The notes under the pieces: model-generated
Database searches by the model: none
The model's input: only the letters and a program-made list of their open reading frames with translations
What the model was told of the DNA's origin: nothing
Source: Eggerthellaceae bacterium UBA3686
GTDB lineage: Bacteria; Actinomycetota; Coriobacteriia; Coriobacteriales; Eggerthellaceae
NCBI GenBank assembly: GCA_002371495.1
Contig: DFIX01000009.1
Location: 4,177 to 45,302, forward strand
Direction: 5' to 3'
Length of the DNA stretch: 41,126 nt
Translations under genes and position numbers: made by a program
Part shown: one piece after another, positions 10,401-19,336 of the stretch
Position numbering within the stretch: position 1 is the first letter of the stretch
How the letters are laid out: every line of letters begins with the position of its first letter

Positions 10401-13400
10401 GCCCGCAATCGGTTTGGCCGCCTTGAAGGAATCGGAATCCGATACGTACCACTGCCAGGTGACGCTGCCATCGTCGGCGGCGATTTCCTCTATTTCGGCT
10501 GAAAGCGCCTCGGCAGTTGCGCCCTGCACATAGGCATCGGCTTCGTCCATGCTCTTAGGATGCAGTTTCACCACTGGCGTAGCAGCCAGCTTCGCGCCGG
10601 CCCCCGTTTCCCACGAAAGCATCGGATAGTCGTTGCCCGCTGCGAAAGCCTGGCTTTCAACAGCCGGGTCAGACGACGTGTTGGTGTTCATCTGCTTCAC
10701 GAATTCGGCTGTCCGATACATGTCGGCATGCGGCAGCATCGACACGTTGTTCGATTCGGACCTCGTGAACGAGCCCCAAAGCGCGTTCTGGTAGTTGTCG
10801 TCGCGCTTCATGCCGAACGAATCGGTGGCAGAGGTCTGCACGGTGCTTCCCGCCAGAAGGCCCGTCATGCCGCCATCGCCCGACGCATTGGAATGCTGAT
10901 AGGCGCGCCCCGAGCTGTAGCTCGTCGCAATGCCCGAATAGGCCGCGTATCCCGCAATGCCGCCGACAACGCTACCCGCCTGCACCTCGCCTGCGTTGTA
11001 GCAGTTCTCTATGCCGATGTACTGCCCGCTGCCCACGATGCCGCCCACGCGCTTGCCCGCAGCCGTGGACCCCACGCCGGTTTCGCGCAGGTAGGAACCG
11101 TGCAGCATGCCCCTGATGTCGCCTTTGTTGAAGCAATCCTTCACGAATATGCTCCAATCGGTGGTCGTGCCTTCCGGATTGCCCGTGGAGGGGGAAGGAC
11201 ACAGCAACGAGCCCGCGATGCCGCCGACAGCGTAGCGGCCGGTAACATCGGCCAGGTTTCCGCAGCGCTCGATGGTAGTCGGTGCCACGTTGCCCGACGT
11301 GTACAGGGGATCGTTTGCGCTATAGGCGCCGCCCACGATACCGCCGACGTACTGGCCGCCCGACGATGCGTTCTTGCCGTCTACCTCGATATCGCCATCC
11401 ACGACCAAATCGTGAATGTAGGCACCGCGCACGTAGCCGAAGAATCCCTGGTAATCGTATGTGCAATTGGATATGGACACGCCGGTTACCGTATGCCCGG
11501 CCCCGTCGAATTCTCCGCCGAATGCAACGTAGTTGTTCGTGTTCTCGCAATTGCCGATGGGCAACCATTGGCCTTGCGCGAGGCTTATATCGTCAACCAG
11601 TTTGTAGTGACCTTCGATCGTTTCCTTCTTGTTGGTAGAAGCGGACATGCTCGTGGCACGCACGATTTCGGTTAGCTGCGCCAAGTAGCGAAGCTGGTCT
11701 TCGTTGGCGATCAGGTACGGGTCATCCTCGGTGCCCGAACCTCCCGCAAAGCCCGCGCCTGCAGCCTGCGCCTGCAACTTCACGTTTACCGTCAGGTCCT
11801 CGCCTGCCACCGTGAAGTTGCCTTGCGCGATGCGGTAGCCTTCCTTGTGCACGGTATATGCGTAATCGCCCGGCGCCAACAGGTAGCTGTTGAGGGCATT
11901 CTGCTCGATGGCCCGCAAGCGATCGGCCAAGTTCACCTTCACCGTAGCGTCGGCCACGGCAGCGCCCGTGCCCTCGTCGGTAATAGTGAACGAAACCTTG
12001 CTCGGCACGCTTTCGAGCACGACCGTTATCGTGTAGCTGTCGAGCGCCACGCCGAAACTGCCCGTTTTCGATTCGTAGCCCGGTGCGCTCACCTCGTAGG
12101 TGTAGTCGCCTTCCACCAAGCCGAACTGAAGGCTGTTGGCGGGCATGGGGTCGACCGGCGCACCCGCGCCGTCAGCCACCTTGGCGGTGGCGGTGCCGAT
12201 GGCTTTGCCCGCGTCGTCAACGACGTTGAAGGTTATCTTGTTGGAAGCGCGCCGCATGGAAAGCGATACGGTCTGCGTGGCTTCTGTTCCCACTGTGAAC
12301 TGGGTAGACGAGCTCTCGAAACCGGCCTTGGAGGCGGTGGCGGTATAGGTTGCGCCCTTGGCGAGGCGATAGGCGCCGTCGCCCTGTGCAGATATGGTCA
12401 CGCCCGACGCGTCTTCCACGGCAATCGAAGCGCCGTTTATCGCGCCGCCTTCGCCGTCTGCCACCGAGAAGCCGATTGTGGCCAGCTCGTTCGACTTGTA
12501 GAGCACCGCGTTTATGGACTTGTCGGCGCGTTGCACCGTGAACGTGCCAGACGCCGATTCGTAGCCGTCGGCGCTCGCCTCGTAAGAGTAGATGCCGCTC
12601 GCCAGGTCGTAAACGGCCGAAGATGCGCCGTCATCATGCGATTTCGGCGTTTCGGCGCGACCCTGCTGTGATGTTATGGCCTGCGCCGCACCTGTTACCG
12701 GCGCGCCTGCAGAATCCACGACGTTCAAGATGACGCCATATGCCGTGGAAAGCTTCACGGACACGAGCTGGTTTTCGGCGTAGGTCTTGAAAACGCCCTG
12801 CGCGGTGTACTTGCCGTCAGACACCACCGCAAAGGCGTAATTGCCGCGATGCAGCTTGTACGTACCGTTCGACTCGGGCTCTACCTTGGTTCCCTTCGTC
12901 CATTTGCCCGCATTCTCGATTCCGCTATCGGGATCTGCGTCCCATTCGATATCCTCGTCGGCAGTCACGGTAATCGCCGTGTCCGACGCCGTAATGGCTC
13001 GCCCGTCTTCGTCCGTCACCTCGAAGGCGACGTTGTACCACGGCAGTACCTGGCTTGCGAGCACGGCTTCGGCAACCTTCGAGAAGTCGACAAGGCCCCA
13101 ACCGTAGAAATCGTCGTAGCCCTTGCCACCCAGGTCCTCCGAAGTGTCGATGAGGAACTTCTTGAAGGTGTCTTGGTCAATATCGGGATACACGCTCTTG
13201 CACATGGCGGCGAGGGCCGCAACCTCGGGACCCGAGAAGCTGGTACCCGATGCCGTCTTGTACGAATCGGGCGCGCCGGTAAACGTGGAGCGCACATTTT
13301 CACCCGGAGCAGTGACGAACACGCTTTTGCCGTACTGGCTCCAGGTAGAACGCGCCTTGGAGCTGTTCACGCTCGCAACGCCAACCACGCTGTCGTACGC

Positions 13401-14816
13401 AGCCGGGTAATTGGGGGTCGACACGCCGTCGTTACCTGCCGACGCCACCACGAGAACGCCTTTGCCCACAGCGTAATCGCAGGCAACTTCAAGAGTGCGA
13501 TCGTTGTACTCGCCACCCAAGCTCATGTTTATGACGTCGCAGCTGTGCTCGTCGGTTGCCGCGTATATCGCTTCTATGATGTCAGACGTCTTGGCGCTGC
13601 CCGTATCGAACACCTTCTCGGAAAGCACCTCCACGCCCGGCATGGCGCCGACCACGCCAATGCCGTTGTTGGCTTTCGCCGCAATGAGGCCGGCCACGAA
13701 CGTCCCGTGGCCATGCGCGTCAGGCGTGCCTTCGTCGTCGGTAACGTAGTTGGTGCCGCTGAACATCTTGCTGTAATCGAGGTCCTCGTGCTCGTCTTCG
13801 CTCGGACCCGTGCCGTATAGGCCGGTGTCGATGACCGCAACGCGCACGTTGTCTTCACGCAGCGCCTTACCGTTGTACGTGTACGGATCGCCATCCAGGC
13901 CGGCCGCCCACGCGCCCGGCACGTTGAGCATGTCCAGGTTCCACAGATCGCCGGATACGTAATCGGGGTCGGTTGGCGGCCAGTCAGGCGCGGGATTCTT
14001 GTCGGTGCCGCCGAGCGGGTAGGCTGCCGCAGCCGCGGTTGCAACCCCGCTTGCCGCCTGAGCGCTTTCCGCTGCCGAAGCGCCAACCGCCGAGTCGGAG
14101 GGAACCGAGGCTGCCGATGAAGCTGAGCTGGCCGGCACCGCGCCGCCTTGCGCCTTCGCGGCTTCGTCGGCCGACGACCGGGCATCGTCATCGATGCCCA
14201 CTTCGCCGATGAGGTGCATGCGGTAGTCCGGCTCCACATATTCCAGCTGGTCGGCCGAGAACAGTTCGGCCAGGGTGTCGAGCGAATCGGCTGCGTACAC
14301 ATCACCATGCACTTGGCGGATCTTGCCAGCCGCAAGCGCGTTCGACACGACTTCATTCACACCGATGCCCACCGTATCGGCAGACGCGACCTTGAACATG
14401 AAGCCCTGGTATTCGCTTTCGGGAACGTCGGCCAACGACAGCTCTTCGCCTTCTCCCCCTACCACATGCAGAACACTGGAAAACTTCTCGAGGGAATCAT
14501 CGGCGTAGGGCAAAGCCCGCTTTGCCGTATTGGCATCCTGCCCGAAAAGGGTGTCCGCCCATCCTGCGTTTTCGCTTTGCGCGTCGCTTTCCTCGGCCAG
14601 GCTTTGAGCTTTGGGAAGCGCGGGAGAAGCAGGGTCTGGGCCGTCTGTCCCGAACTGGCCAAAGCCGCCCTGCACGGCAAACACGACCACCGCGACCGCC
14701 AGCACGGCCGCTATCGCGCCCGGCATCGCGAAGCGCCGGCGAAAACCCGCACGCTTAGCTGAATAGCCTTCGGACGCCGTTTCTGTCAGCGCGCTTTCCT
14801 TGCGTTGCCCCTTCAT
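4479..14816 (-). CDS. Giant secreted subtilisin-like serine protease with GLUG, Ig-like and SUOX-fold-like modules
   Basis: This 3445-residue secreted or wall protein has a multidomain layout. A membrane segment at about 31-52 acts as signal or anchor. A peptidase S8 domain spans roughly 300-600 with the triad in VAVIDTG (D330), HGTFVAG (H370) and SGTSFSGP (S526), and with SAGND for the oxyanion hole. Five carboxypeptidase-regulatory-like repeats follow to about 1010. Three GLUG-rich blocks (about 1020-1395, 1632-1980, 2130-2420) alternate with Ig-like segments. Two lobes resembling the sulfite-oxidase molybdopterin fold, but without an obvious cofactor cysteine, lie at about 2670-3080. A FIVAR-like helical segment and a lysine-rich FN3-like plus Big_2-like C-terminus complete it. 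No LPxTG motif is present, and the protein ends KVTVK. I chose the ATG at 14816 because GAGGGG lies four bases upstream; an in-frame start at 14912 lacks this and adds a cysteine-rich peptide. Confidence 0.85.
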   Translation of the reverse strand: MKGQRKESALTETASEGYSAKRAGFRRRFAMPGAIAAVLAVAVVVFAVQGGFGQFGTDGPDPASPALPKAQSLAEESDAQSENAGWADTLFGQDANTAKRALPYADDSLEKFSSVLHVVGGEGEELSLADVPESEYQGFMFKVASADTVGIGVNEVVSNALAAGKIRQVHGDVYAADSLDTLAELFSADQLEYVEPDYRMHLIGEVGIDDDARSSADEAAKAQGGAVPASSASSAASVPSDSAVGASAAESAQAASGVATAAAAAYPLGGTDKNPAPDWPPTDPDYVSGDLWNLDMLNVPGAWAAGLDGDPYTYNGKALREDNVRVAVIDTGLYGTGPSEDEHEDLDYSKMFSGTNYVTDDEGTPDAHGHGTFVAGLIAAKANNGIGVVGAMPGVEVLSEKVFDTGSAKTSDIIEAIYAATDEHSCDVINMSLGGEYNDRTLEVACDYAVGKGVLVVASAGNDGVSTPNYPAAYDSVVGVASVNSSKARSTWSQYGKSVFVTAPGENVRSTFTGAPDSYKTASGTSFSGPEVAALAAMCKSVYPDIDQDTFKKFLIDTSEDLGGKGYDDFYGWGLVDFSKVAEAVLASQVLPWYNVAFEVTDEDGRAITASDTAITVTADEDIEWDADPDSGIENAGKWTKGTKVEPESNGTYKLHRGNYAFAVVSDGKYTAQGVFKTYAENQLVSVKLSTAYGVILNVVDSAGAPVTGAAQAITSQQGRAETPKSHDDGASSAVYDLASGIYSYEASADGYESASGTFTVQRADKSINAVLYKSNELATIGFSVADGEGGAINGASIAVEDASGVTISAQGDGAYRLAKGATYTATASKAGFESSSTQFTVGTEATQTVSLSMRRASNKITFNVVDDAGKAIGTATAKVADGAGAPVDPMPANSLQFGLVEGDYTYEVSAPGYESKTGSFGVALDSYTITVVLESVPSKVSFTITDEGTGAAVADATVKVNLADRLRAIEQNALNSYLLAPGDYAYTVHKEGYRIAQGNFTVAGEDLTVNVKLQAQAAGAGFAGGSGTEDDPYLIANEDQLRYLAQLTEIVRATSMSASTNKKETIEGHYKLVDDISLAQGQWLPIGNCENTNNYVAFGGEFDGAGHTVTGVSISNCTYDYQGFFGYVRGAYIHDLVVDGDIEVDGKNASSGGQYVGGIVGGAYSANDPLYTSGNVAPTTIERCGNLADVTGRYAVGGIAGSLLCPSPSTGNPEGTTTDWSIFVKDCFNKGDIRGMLHGSYLRETGVGSTAAGKRVGGIVGSGQYIGIENCYNAGEVQAGSVVGGIAGYAAYSGIATSYSSGRAYQHSNASGDGGMTGLLAGSTVQTSATDSFGMKRDDNYQNALWGSFTRSESNNVSMLPHADMYRTAEFVKQMNTNTSSDPAVESQAFAAGNDYPMLSWETGAGAKLAATPVVKLHPKSMDEADAYVQGATAEALSAEIEEIAADDGSVTWQWYVSDSDSFKAAKPIAGATGTGFKASHVPSTAEVGLAYYFCVFTSRLGIDFDVNEASAATHGAAVYVRTGERAQVPVITQLNPNGTSDTNLNMNAKQGTDLELSVTATVSDGGALTYQWYYSESGSGSGTALAGATNAVYRVDTSKLGTGYYYVEITNTTGPGNTAKALSDWVKVTVDPYTIDSYQELAAFRTAVNSGNTFAGQIVYLQSDIAMPDGVDWTPIGTDGHPFCGTFMGGTGYAGSEPETVVVHKITGVNVNGDAHGNANLGLFGVVVGGTICDVQVGGTVTGAKNACAGLLVGQITLNGTVAASVENCGTLAGSNVEGAYAIGGLVGYSGAVLSNCANHADVHARPYAGNLGSGAVTTDGLYAVGGLVGYQNNGNVLGCYNTGDVAVDAPSEADGTVCATRAGGVAGYVGYYSGMASCYNAGTLQLGTVASSQYQRGVLYAGSVAGYLTYGNGVNLYYAEGTYERGTDSSDGEDAAEVRSVQFMKTAYFNNLLNTATGNYSYNQFRMSANGVPHLVWEDDNVSGDGICSAEPYITKMTSADFPDIATTGKASFFQGIAPEPIIVWADTPDGGAMRYEWSKRAAGQGDDAWVKVAEGAMTPDENGKNGQAPLNVDVSEQGEFEYRCEVFNKRADATVEPLEESMYIQPISITVKDASGVIALRDPAAANSKDNPWVIDSPAKMKFFADIVNGDESYRPIGDPTFARQYVELAADIDLSEYDGWKPIGSNTATYEPTAGVFAGFFDGAGHTVSGLSIENTGRNDFNGLFGQARMARISNLEVVGSVRMDSASAFGTGGVAGYAYGCYIENVVNRVNVVGAVKTGGIVGYAVSCKIKDCENVGSVTMNDELRFSSYGGYDVGGIAGYMTIGSSADGAGVYNCFNNGTVTGGLYDGDYRIGALVGGSDGTLGATTMKYNYYRAASIVVDGGAGTGFGGGSFDPVPDKAGMCVSIDSADSPETAWALDTCDGTAAHSKRWSNYFREGVDEADPCVHLVRPPASSPLYKIDTASSSAVVKASAAYAQAGEKVKVSWESKAGFTVTSVGWRIVGTDDVNELGSAAEQVDGVEFNMPEGDVEFVVEADKVEGFEYKLSAEVLYNDESAPSEAGSVSFEVERASAEPEASGGEVGTVAKEGDSVTALIAVASGYQVREVDFTDVYGVPVQASRVDGLKYTFTMPASDVVCTVELEDTGSLAAAQAESESVNGAATHVATSDPERFAKADLLYQTVVFSGSMFTPDDPWMTYELEQWKNPGLYQQTYSIADEGVHAYTGIDVAKMLRSRSNAEIPADTPISFEAADGTVLSTTYGQLTSLAYSGYDAAGQPFVRGLPVLLYFGVDGVPNEGGAMGIVFGQESPADDNASKRIVGVRRICVGDDVSSMQHVYAPYNDFDRICGGKANDQNGYTNLTVRVYQGGTGSQDKGTLVSEKVIGLDQIESMASADRANIGRGYLAAYLYEDRTSATTGKYTDYYEGYDLYKVLQAAGVPAVPGAKVQFYQTGMNGLANSRETVDVSLDYLAGNGAAGVGDYSGNTMSYNDAEDSGSGPTSGTMTNVKPLLLYGKNGLPLVWSSGTYGVGAYNYNYRGPMAAFLPQNTAEGGDHVGDKSVISCYLGLVEVYVPGDTPAQSEEAKALGSAVQAAKALADDVAVSADGKDVEAGKPWTTQAAKDALSQAIADAQAVAEKPYATSKEIADALDALNAAVDTFNASKQSGTKPTGGGSDSTSGGTGVGGSSKTPSGSSSGAQLTAGSIATTTSPASVDPAKQLGADGSAVGKGASAVAADKAITASTSEEGPAGSKYAVLQLKSAKQTAKSITISWKKAKGAKKFVVYGNACGKGKKMVKVKTLAKNSLKVTKLAGKKLKKGTYYKLMVVALDQNNNVVSTSKVIHVATAGGKVGNYKSVTTKAKKNRVTLKKGKSFKLGAKQVQASKKLKVKKHRVLMYESSNASIATVSKKGVIKAKKKGSCYVYAYTQSGTCRAVKVTVK

Positions 14817-14840
14817 GAAACCCCTCGCTTTCCTGCATTC

Positions 14841-14890
14841 GCATGCCCTTTCGCGCATGCAAGCTGGGGCCGCTTCGTACGTGCCCCAGC
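14841..14890 (-). promoter_or_regulatory. Two hairpins in the leader of the giant protease gene
   Basis: GCATGC/GCATGC arms (14841-14860) and GCTGGGGC/GCCCCAGC arms (14863-14890) form two stems just upstream of the ribosome binding site. No convincing promoter is visible between this gene and the one before it, so the leader may be part of a transcript arriving from 19241. A role in translation control is possible but unproven. Confidence 0.35.
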
Positions 14891-14935
14891 AAAGCGCCGT
14901 CTTATCGTGCATTCGGCTTTGGGACGGCCCCCTCG

Positions 14936-14978
14936 CCGAAAAACAGCAGGGAGGCCCCCTTTGCCCAGGAGCCTCCCT
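14936..14978 (-). terminator. Rho-independent terminator-like hairpin after the 1418-residue GLUG protein gene
   Basis: Arms AGGGAGGC and GCCTCCCT form an 8-bp stem with a 15-base loop. On the minus strand they are followed after three bases by TTTTT. The hairpin starts seven bases after the stop codon of the upstream gene. The short gap before the T-run suggests partial rather than strong termination. Confidence 0.6.
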
Positions 14979-14984
14979 CTTCGC

Positions 14985-17900
14985 CTATTTCACGGTTACC
15001 TTAACTTTTGCGTATACGCCGTTTTGCGCAACGGCGTACACGTAGCAAGTGCCCGCCTTCCTGGCCTTTATGGTGCCCGCCTTGCTGACCGTCGCAATCG
15101 TCTTGTTCGAAGTCGCGTAGCGCAGCCCCACATGGTTCGAGAGCTTGAGGCTCGACTTCTCGCGTACCTGTTTGGCGCCGAGCTTGAACGACTTGCCGGC
15201 CTTCAGCGAAACGTTGCTCTTCTTGGCCTTGGTGGTGACCTTCTTTGCGTTGCAGTACTTGCCGCCGGTGGTAGCTACGTGCGTAAGCAGGGTCTTGCCG
15301 ATTACTTTGCCATTGGAATCGTATGCGTACACCTGGAACTTGTAGTACGTGCCTTTCTTCAGCTTCTTGCCGGCCGCCTTGACCACTCTGTAGCTCGTGC
15401 CATTTACGGTCGCGATCTTTTTGATCTTGTTTTTGGTGCTGCACTTGTTGCCATAGAGCACGTACTTCGAAGCGCCGGCCACCTTACCCCAAACGAGCTT
15501 GATCGAGGTATTCGCCACCTTGCTCGCCTTCAGCGCCGGGGCGACGGTCGATACCTTTGCCGGCGCAGCGGTTGCGCTGGCCGTACTCTGCGCGGGCTCC
15601 GCTGTATCGGACTTCGGCGGCGTTGAAGAGCCGGCGTCGGCAGAAGGCTGCGAGGCAGGCGCCTCGGAAGGGCTCTGCTCCTTTTCCTTCCACACTGCCT
15701 TCAGCTCCGTGGCACCCGTGATCGCCGTAGCAAAGTCGAATGTCGAACCGTCCTTTTGCCATTCGACGAAATCGAAGCCGTCCTTTGTCGGGTCGGCCGG
15801 CTTGCTTGCCGTGCCGCCGTGCTCGACCGTCTGCGCGTCAACAGCGCTACCGCCGTCGGAGTCGAAAGTCACGTCGTAGGAGTTCTTTTTCCAAGTGGCC
15901 GTATAGGAACGGTTGCCGAGCGAACCCTTGGCAATGGTTACCTCTGGGACAGCCTCGCCAAGGTCAGTACCCGTCCAGCCCTCAAAGCTATGGCCTTCCT
16001 TCGAAGGAGCCAGCAAGGTGAAGTCATCGGTTTCGACGGTGTACGTTGACGGATTGGCCGGGTCGGATTGCTCGCCACCATCCAGATCGTAGGTGATGTC
16101 GTATTCCTTAGCGGTCTTGGCGTAACTTGCCTTGTACGTTGCGTCAGCGGCAACGTCGGCAACGCCGTTTTCGCCAGTGGCAGCGTTCACCCAGTCCGAG
16201 AAGGCGTAGCTGTAACCATCATCGGGATCAACCGTCTTGGTGGGATTGTCCGGCCTTTCAACGTCCGCCGCCTTGGTTCCCTCGACGTATTCTGCCGGAG
16301 CTTTAAGCTCCTTCGCGCCATCCTCGTCGACAAAGGTCACCTTGTACTTCACGGGCTCGGGAACCTCCCAGTAGAGGGTGGGACTGCTTTGCGCTGGGTC
16401 AAGAGCGCTGCCAGCAACCCATTTTTCTGCATAGGCATCGTTGGCAAGCAGCTTGAGCACGCCAGCATCGGATGATTCGTCCTTGAACTCCGCTTCTGTC
16501 TTGGAAATGAAGCCAGCTAGCTGATTTGCGCCAGCGCGCCCACGTGGATTGCTCGTGTCCAGGTAGAAGCAAACATCGTTTTCGCTTGGACCGGTCATCG
16601 TCGACGCATAACCGCTTAACGCGCCCGACTTCACGTTGCCGGAAGCCGCGTTCGGCGTCGAAACCGTTCCGGTGCTGTAACTGTTCTTCACGGTAGGAGC
16701 TGAACCGCCGCCATGCAGGCCGCCAACGCAATCGGGGTAAGCGTTCGACGAATACGATCCTGTCGAACTAATGCTTCCCGTGTTGTAGCACGATGATATG
16801 CTCGCTTTCGCCTGGCCTACAAGACCGCCTATTCCTCGCCCGCTTCCCGTGATATCGCCTTTGTTGTAGCAGTCTGTAAACGTGATCACAGGAGTCGTAA
16901 GGGGGGCATTGCCCAAGATGCCACCCGCATTGCTTGGGTTTGATCCGCTCGCAGCACCCGTAGACGAAATGCTCGCCTCGTTGCCGACGCGCTCGAAGCT
17001 CACGGCACCACCCGCGTAGCCCACAACACCTGCAACGCTCGTGCTGCTCGAAGCGATGGACCCCTTGACCACGATGTCATGGAACGAAGCACCCGCTCCT
17101 GCCGCTGCAACGATGCCGAAGTACTGAATGGAGGTATTCACATTGTTAAACGTTACCGTATGGCCCGCGCCGTCAAATTCACCTGCGAAGTAATGCGGCG
17201 GGTTCGTATACGTATTCGTGCTGTAGTCACCGGCCGGATTGTAGTCGCTTGCCACATCGATGTCGGCTGCAAGCGTTACGGTGCGCCCCGAGAAATCGTC
17301 GCCAGCATCCACTGCGGCGGCGAACTCCTTCAGCTTGTCGTAGGAATCGATCGTATAGCCTGCGACGGTTACGCTTACGACATTGCTGGTGGCGCTCGCG
17401 CTTGATTGCCGTTCGCGCGTGTTCGTTACGATTACGCGGTAATACGTCGTGCCGATTTCGCTCGTCGGAGCCGCATAGGAAGCTTCGGTCGCGCCCTCGA
17501 CATCCGCGAAATCGCCTTCGGCGGAATCGGCCTTCTGCCATTGGTAGCTCAGCGCGCAGTTGTCCGCAGTCTCGTCGGCGCCCGCGAACTCGGCCGCCAC
17601 GCTCAGCTCGTTACCGCTCGTAGACCCCTGGCCCACCGAGCTTATGTCAGCCGGTTGGGAGGTGATGGCAGGAGCCACGGCCGACGCCCCACTCCATACC
17701 TGAACATGCGCGACATCGGACTTCACGAGGAAAGGACCGCTGCCGTCGAGCGCCTTCACGTTGTTGTTCACTGCGCAGTAGTAGTAGAAATCGCCGATGG
17801 TGTCTGTGGGCGGCACATACGCTGCGCCTGTAGCTCCGCTTATAGCGGCTTCGTCAGAAAGGTCTTCGCTTGCAGCCTTATACCATTGGTAAGCAAGGTC

Positions 17901-19241
17901 CCCGTTTGCCGCATCGCCCCTAGCCACAACCGACAGCGCCGTTGCGGTGACGTCTTTCACATATGCCGCGCTTTCCGGCTGGCCTGTGATCTCGGGAATA
18001 CCGTCGGGAGCTTCCCAGTAAAGCGCAGGGTAGGAAGATCCCGCTATATATTTGTCGCCAAGCGACGCAACGAATGCGGCGGACTTCATGCCCTCGGCGT
18101 TTTTTGCCCCACAATCATTGACCGTCGTGTACGTCTCGTAGGAATCGGGCCATCCGATCACGCTCTTGGCGGGACTGCCCAGCAAAGACCAGCAATTGGA
18201 AAGCACGGTTTTCGCCTTGTAATTAGAATTGCTGCCATCGTATCCGCCGATAATGCCGCCTAGCCTGCATTCGCGCGTGGCGCTCGAAGTCTCGCCGACG
18301 ATGTTTCCCGCATTGAAGCAGTTCTGCACAGTCCGAACGTTCGTAGTCGATTGGGTTGCATTTCCGGCAATGCCGCCCGCGTCATACGTGCTCGTAATGG
18401 TTCCTGTGTTGTAGCAATTCGTGATATTTACAACGTTGCTGGTCAACCTTGACACAATACCGCCCGCAAAGCCACCGGCAGACGTCGTTTCGTATGCCGA
18501 GATTACCGAACCATGGTTGTAACAGCCGTCAACGTCGCTCGTCAGAAGGTTGCCTACCACGCCACCGACGCACTGGCCGGCAGAAGTCACCGAGGCGTTA
18601 TTCCCGCAATTCGTTATTGTGGCGTACTGGCAATAGGCAGAGATTGCTCCCACATAGTTCGACGTGCCCGTACCCGTACCTGCAACCTTGCCTTCCACGA
18701 CGATGCCGGAAAGCGTTGCCGGAGAGGCGGACGTGCCAATGACGTAGCCGAAAAGCCCGGCGTAGTTTGCCCGGTTGACGTTCAAACCGCTGATGACATT
18801 GCCGCCGCCATCGTAATGCCCGCCAAACGGATAGGTTTTGCTGTAGCTTTCGTACGTGCCGATAGGAATCCAGGAACTGTCGTTAAGATCTATATCGACC
18901 GTCTGCTTGAAGTAAGTATCTGTGTACTTAGTCCCCGCATTTACCTGGTCACGCAGATAGGCCAGGTTTTCTGCGGATTCAATCAGGTAGGGGTCTTCTG
19001 CCGTACCGCTGCCGTTGGTCCATTCGGTAGAGGTAGTGCCATCCCATGCAGCAAGGGACATATCGCCAATGCCGTTAGGGGTCACGGCTTGGAGCTGGAT
19101 GGTCGCGCTCCCCGCATCACCTGCCGGCTGCGCAGCCGACCCCGCGGAATCCCCTTCGGCGAAGGCAAGCCCCGGAATCTGCAAGCTTACCGCCATGGCA
19201 ATCGATACGACGATGCCGAACAATCGCCTCGATAACGTCAT
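14985..19241 (-). CDS. Secreted GLUG / Ig-like / InlB B-repeat surface protein
   Basis: The 1418-residue protein begins with a clear signal peptide (MTLSRRLFGIVVSIAMAVSL then PGLAFA). It carries two GLUG-rich regions (about 74-400 and 624-950), each opened by a G(S/T)xxDPYLI-type entry motif in the first case, separated by two Ig-like segments around 410-620. Three Flg_new/InlB-type B-repeats follow at about 963-1187; the last reads YDVTFDSDGGSAVDAQ. Then come a Pro/Ser/Ala linker and a lysine-rich FN3-like plus Big_2-like C-terminus at 1237-1418. That C-terminus is clearly homologous to the end of the 3445-residue protease (shared KLKKGTYYK, VTTKAKK, SFKLGAKQV, ending KVTVK). A role in adhesion or polymer binding is likely but not shown. 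The ATG at 19241 has AGGGG five bases upstream; the GTG at 19247 would have no spacing. Confidence 0.85.
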   Translation of the reverse strand: MTLSRRLFGIVVSIAMAVSLQIPGLAFAEGDSAGSAAQPAGDAGSATIQLQAVTPNGIGDMSLAAWDGTTSTEWTNGSGTAEDPYLIESAENLAYLRDQVNAGTKYTDTYFKQTVDIDLNDSSWIPIGTYESYSKTYPFGGHYDGGGNVISGLNVNRANYAGLFGYVIGTSASPATLSGIVVEGKVAGTGTGTSNYVGAISAYCQYATITNCGNNASVTSAGQCVGGVVGNLLTSDVDGCYNHGSVISAYETTSAGGFAGGIVSRLTSNVVNITNCYNTGTITSTYDAGGIAGNATQSTTNVRTVQNCFNAGNIVGETSSATRECRLGGIIGGYDGSNSNYKAKTVLSNCWSLLGSPAKSVIGWPDSYETYTTVNDCGAKNAEGMKSAAFVASLGDKYIAGSSYPALYWEAPDGIPEITGQPESAAYVKDVTATALSVVARGDAANGDLAYQWYKAASEDLSDEAAISGATGAAYVPPTDTIGDFYYYCAVNNNVKALDGSGPFLVKSDVAHVQVWSGASAVAPAITSQPADISSVGQGSTSGNELSVAAEFAGADETADNCALSYQWQKADSAEGDFADVEGATEASYAAPTSEIGTTYYRVIVTNTRERQSSASATSNVVSVTVAGYTIDSYDKLKEFAAAVDAGDDFSGRTVTLAADIDVASDYNPAGDYSTNTYTNPPHYFAGEFDGAGHTVTFNNVNTSIQYFGIVAAAGAGASFHDIVVKGSIASSSTSVAGVVGYAGGAVSFERVGNEASISSTGAASGSNPSNAGGILGNAPLTTPVITFTDCYNKGDITGSGRGIGGLVGQAKASISSCYNTGSISSTGSYSSNAYPDCVGGLHGGGSAPTVKNSYSTGTVSTPNAASGNVKSGALSGYASTMTGPSENDVCFYLDTSNPRGRAGANQLAGFISKTEAEFKDESSDAGVLKLLANDAYAEKWVAGSALDPAQSSPTLYWEVPEPVKYKVTFVDEDGAKELKAPAEYVEGTKAADVERPDNPTKTVDPDDGYSYAFSDWVNAATGENGVADVAADATYKASYAKTAKEYDITYDLDGGEQSDPANPSTYTVETDDFTLLAPSKEGHSFEGWTGTDLGEAVPEVTIAKGSLGNRSYTATWKKNSYDVTFDSDGGSAVDAQTVEHGGTASKPADPTKDGFDFVEWQKDGSTFDFATAITGATELKAVWKEKEQSPSEAPASQPSADAGSSTPPKSDTAEPAQSTASATAAPAKVSTVAPALKASKVANTSIKLVWGKVAGASKYVLYGNKCSTKNKIKKIATVNGTSYRVVKAAGKKLKKGTYYKFQVYAYDSNGKVIGKTLLTHVATTGGKYCNAKKVTTKAKKSNVSLKAGKSFKLGAKQVREKSSLKLSNHVGLRYATSNKTIATVSKAGTIKARKAGTCYVYAVAQNGVYAKVKVTVK

Positions 19242-19336
19242 AACCACCCCTATCTCCCATTACCAATGAGCAAGGCCACGGCGCGTTCATCTTCAAATGA
19301 AAGCCGCGGCCCTCCACTTGACACTATTGTTATTTA

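Noticed and set aside
8886..10502. A 538-codon plus-strand open frame inside the giant protease gene
   Set aside because: It is a shadow of the GLUG region and has no domain. Similar shadows occur throughout the large surface protein genes.
4479..14816. A CRISPR array or similar regular DNA repeat suggested by the repetitive GLUG regions
   Set aside because: The repetition is at protein level, irregular in length and diverged in DNA; there are no constant repeats with unique spacers anywhere in the window.
14817..14912. An earlier start codon adding 32 residues to the giant protease
   Set aside because: The added peptide is cysteine-rich and not secretion-like, while GAGGGG directly before the ATG at 14816 and the following basic-hydrophobic segment support the shorter form.
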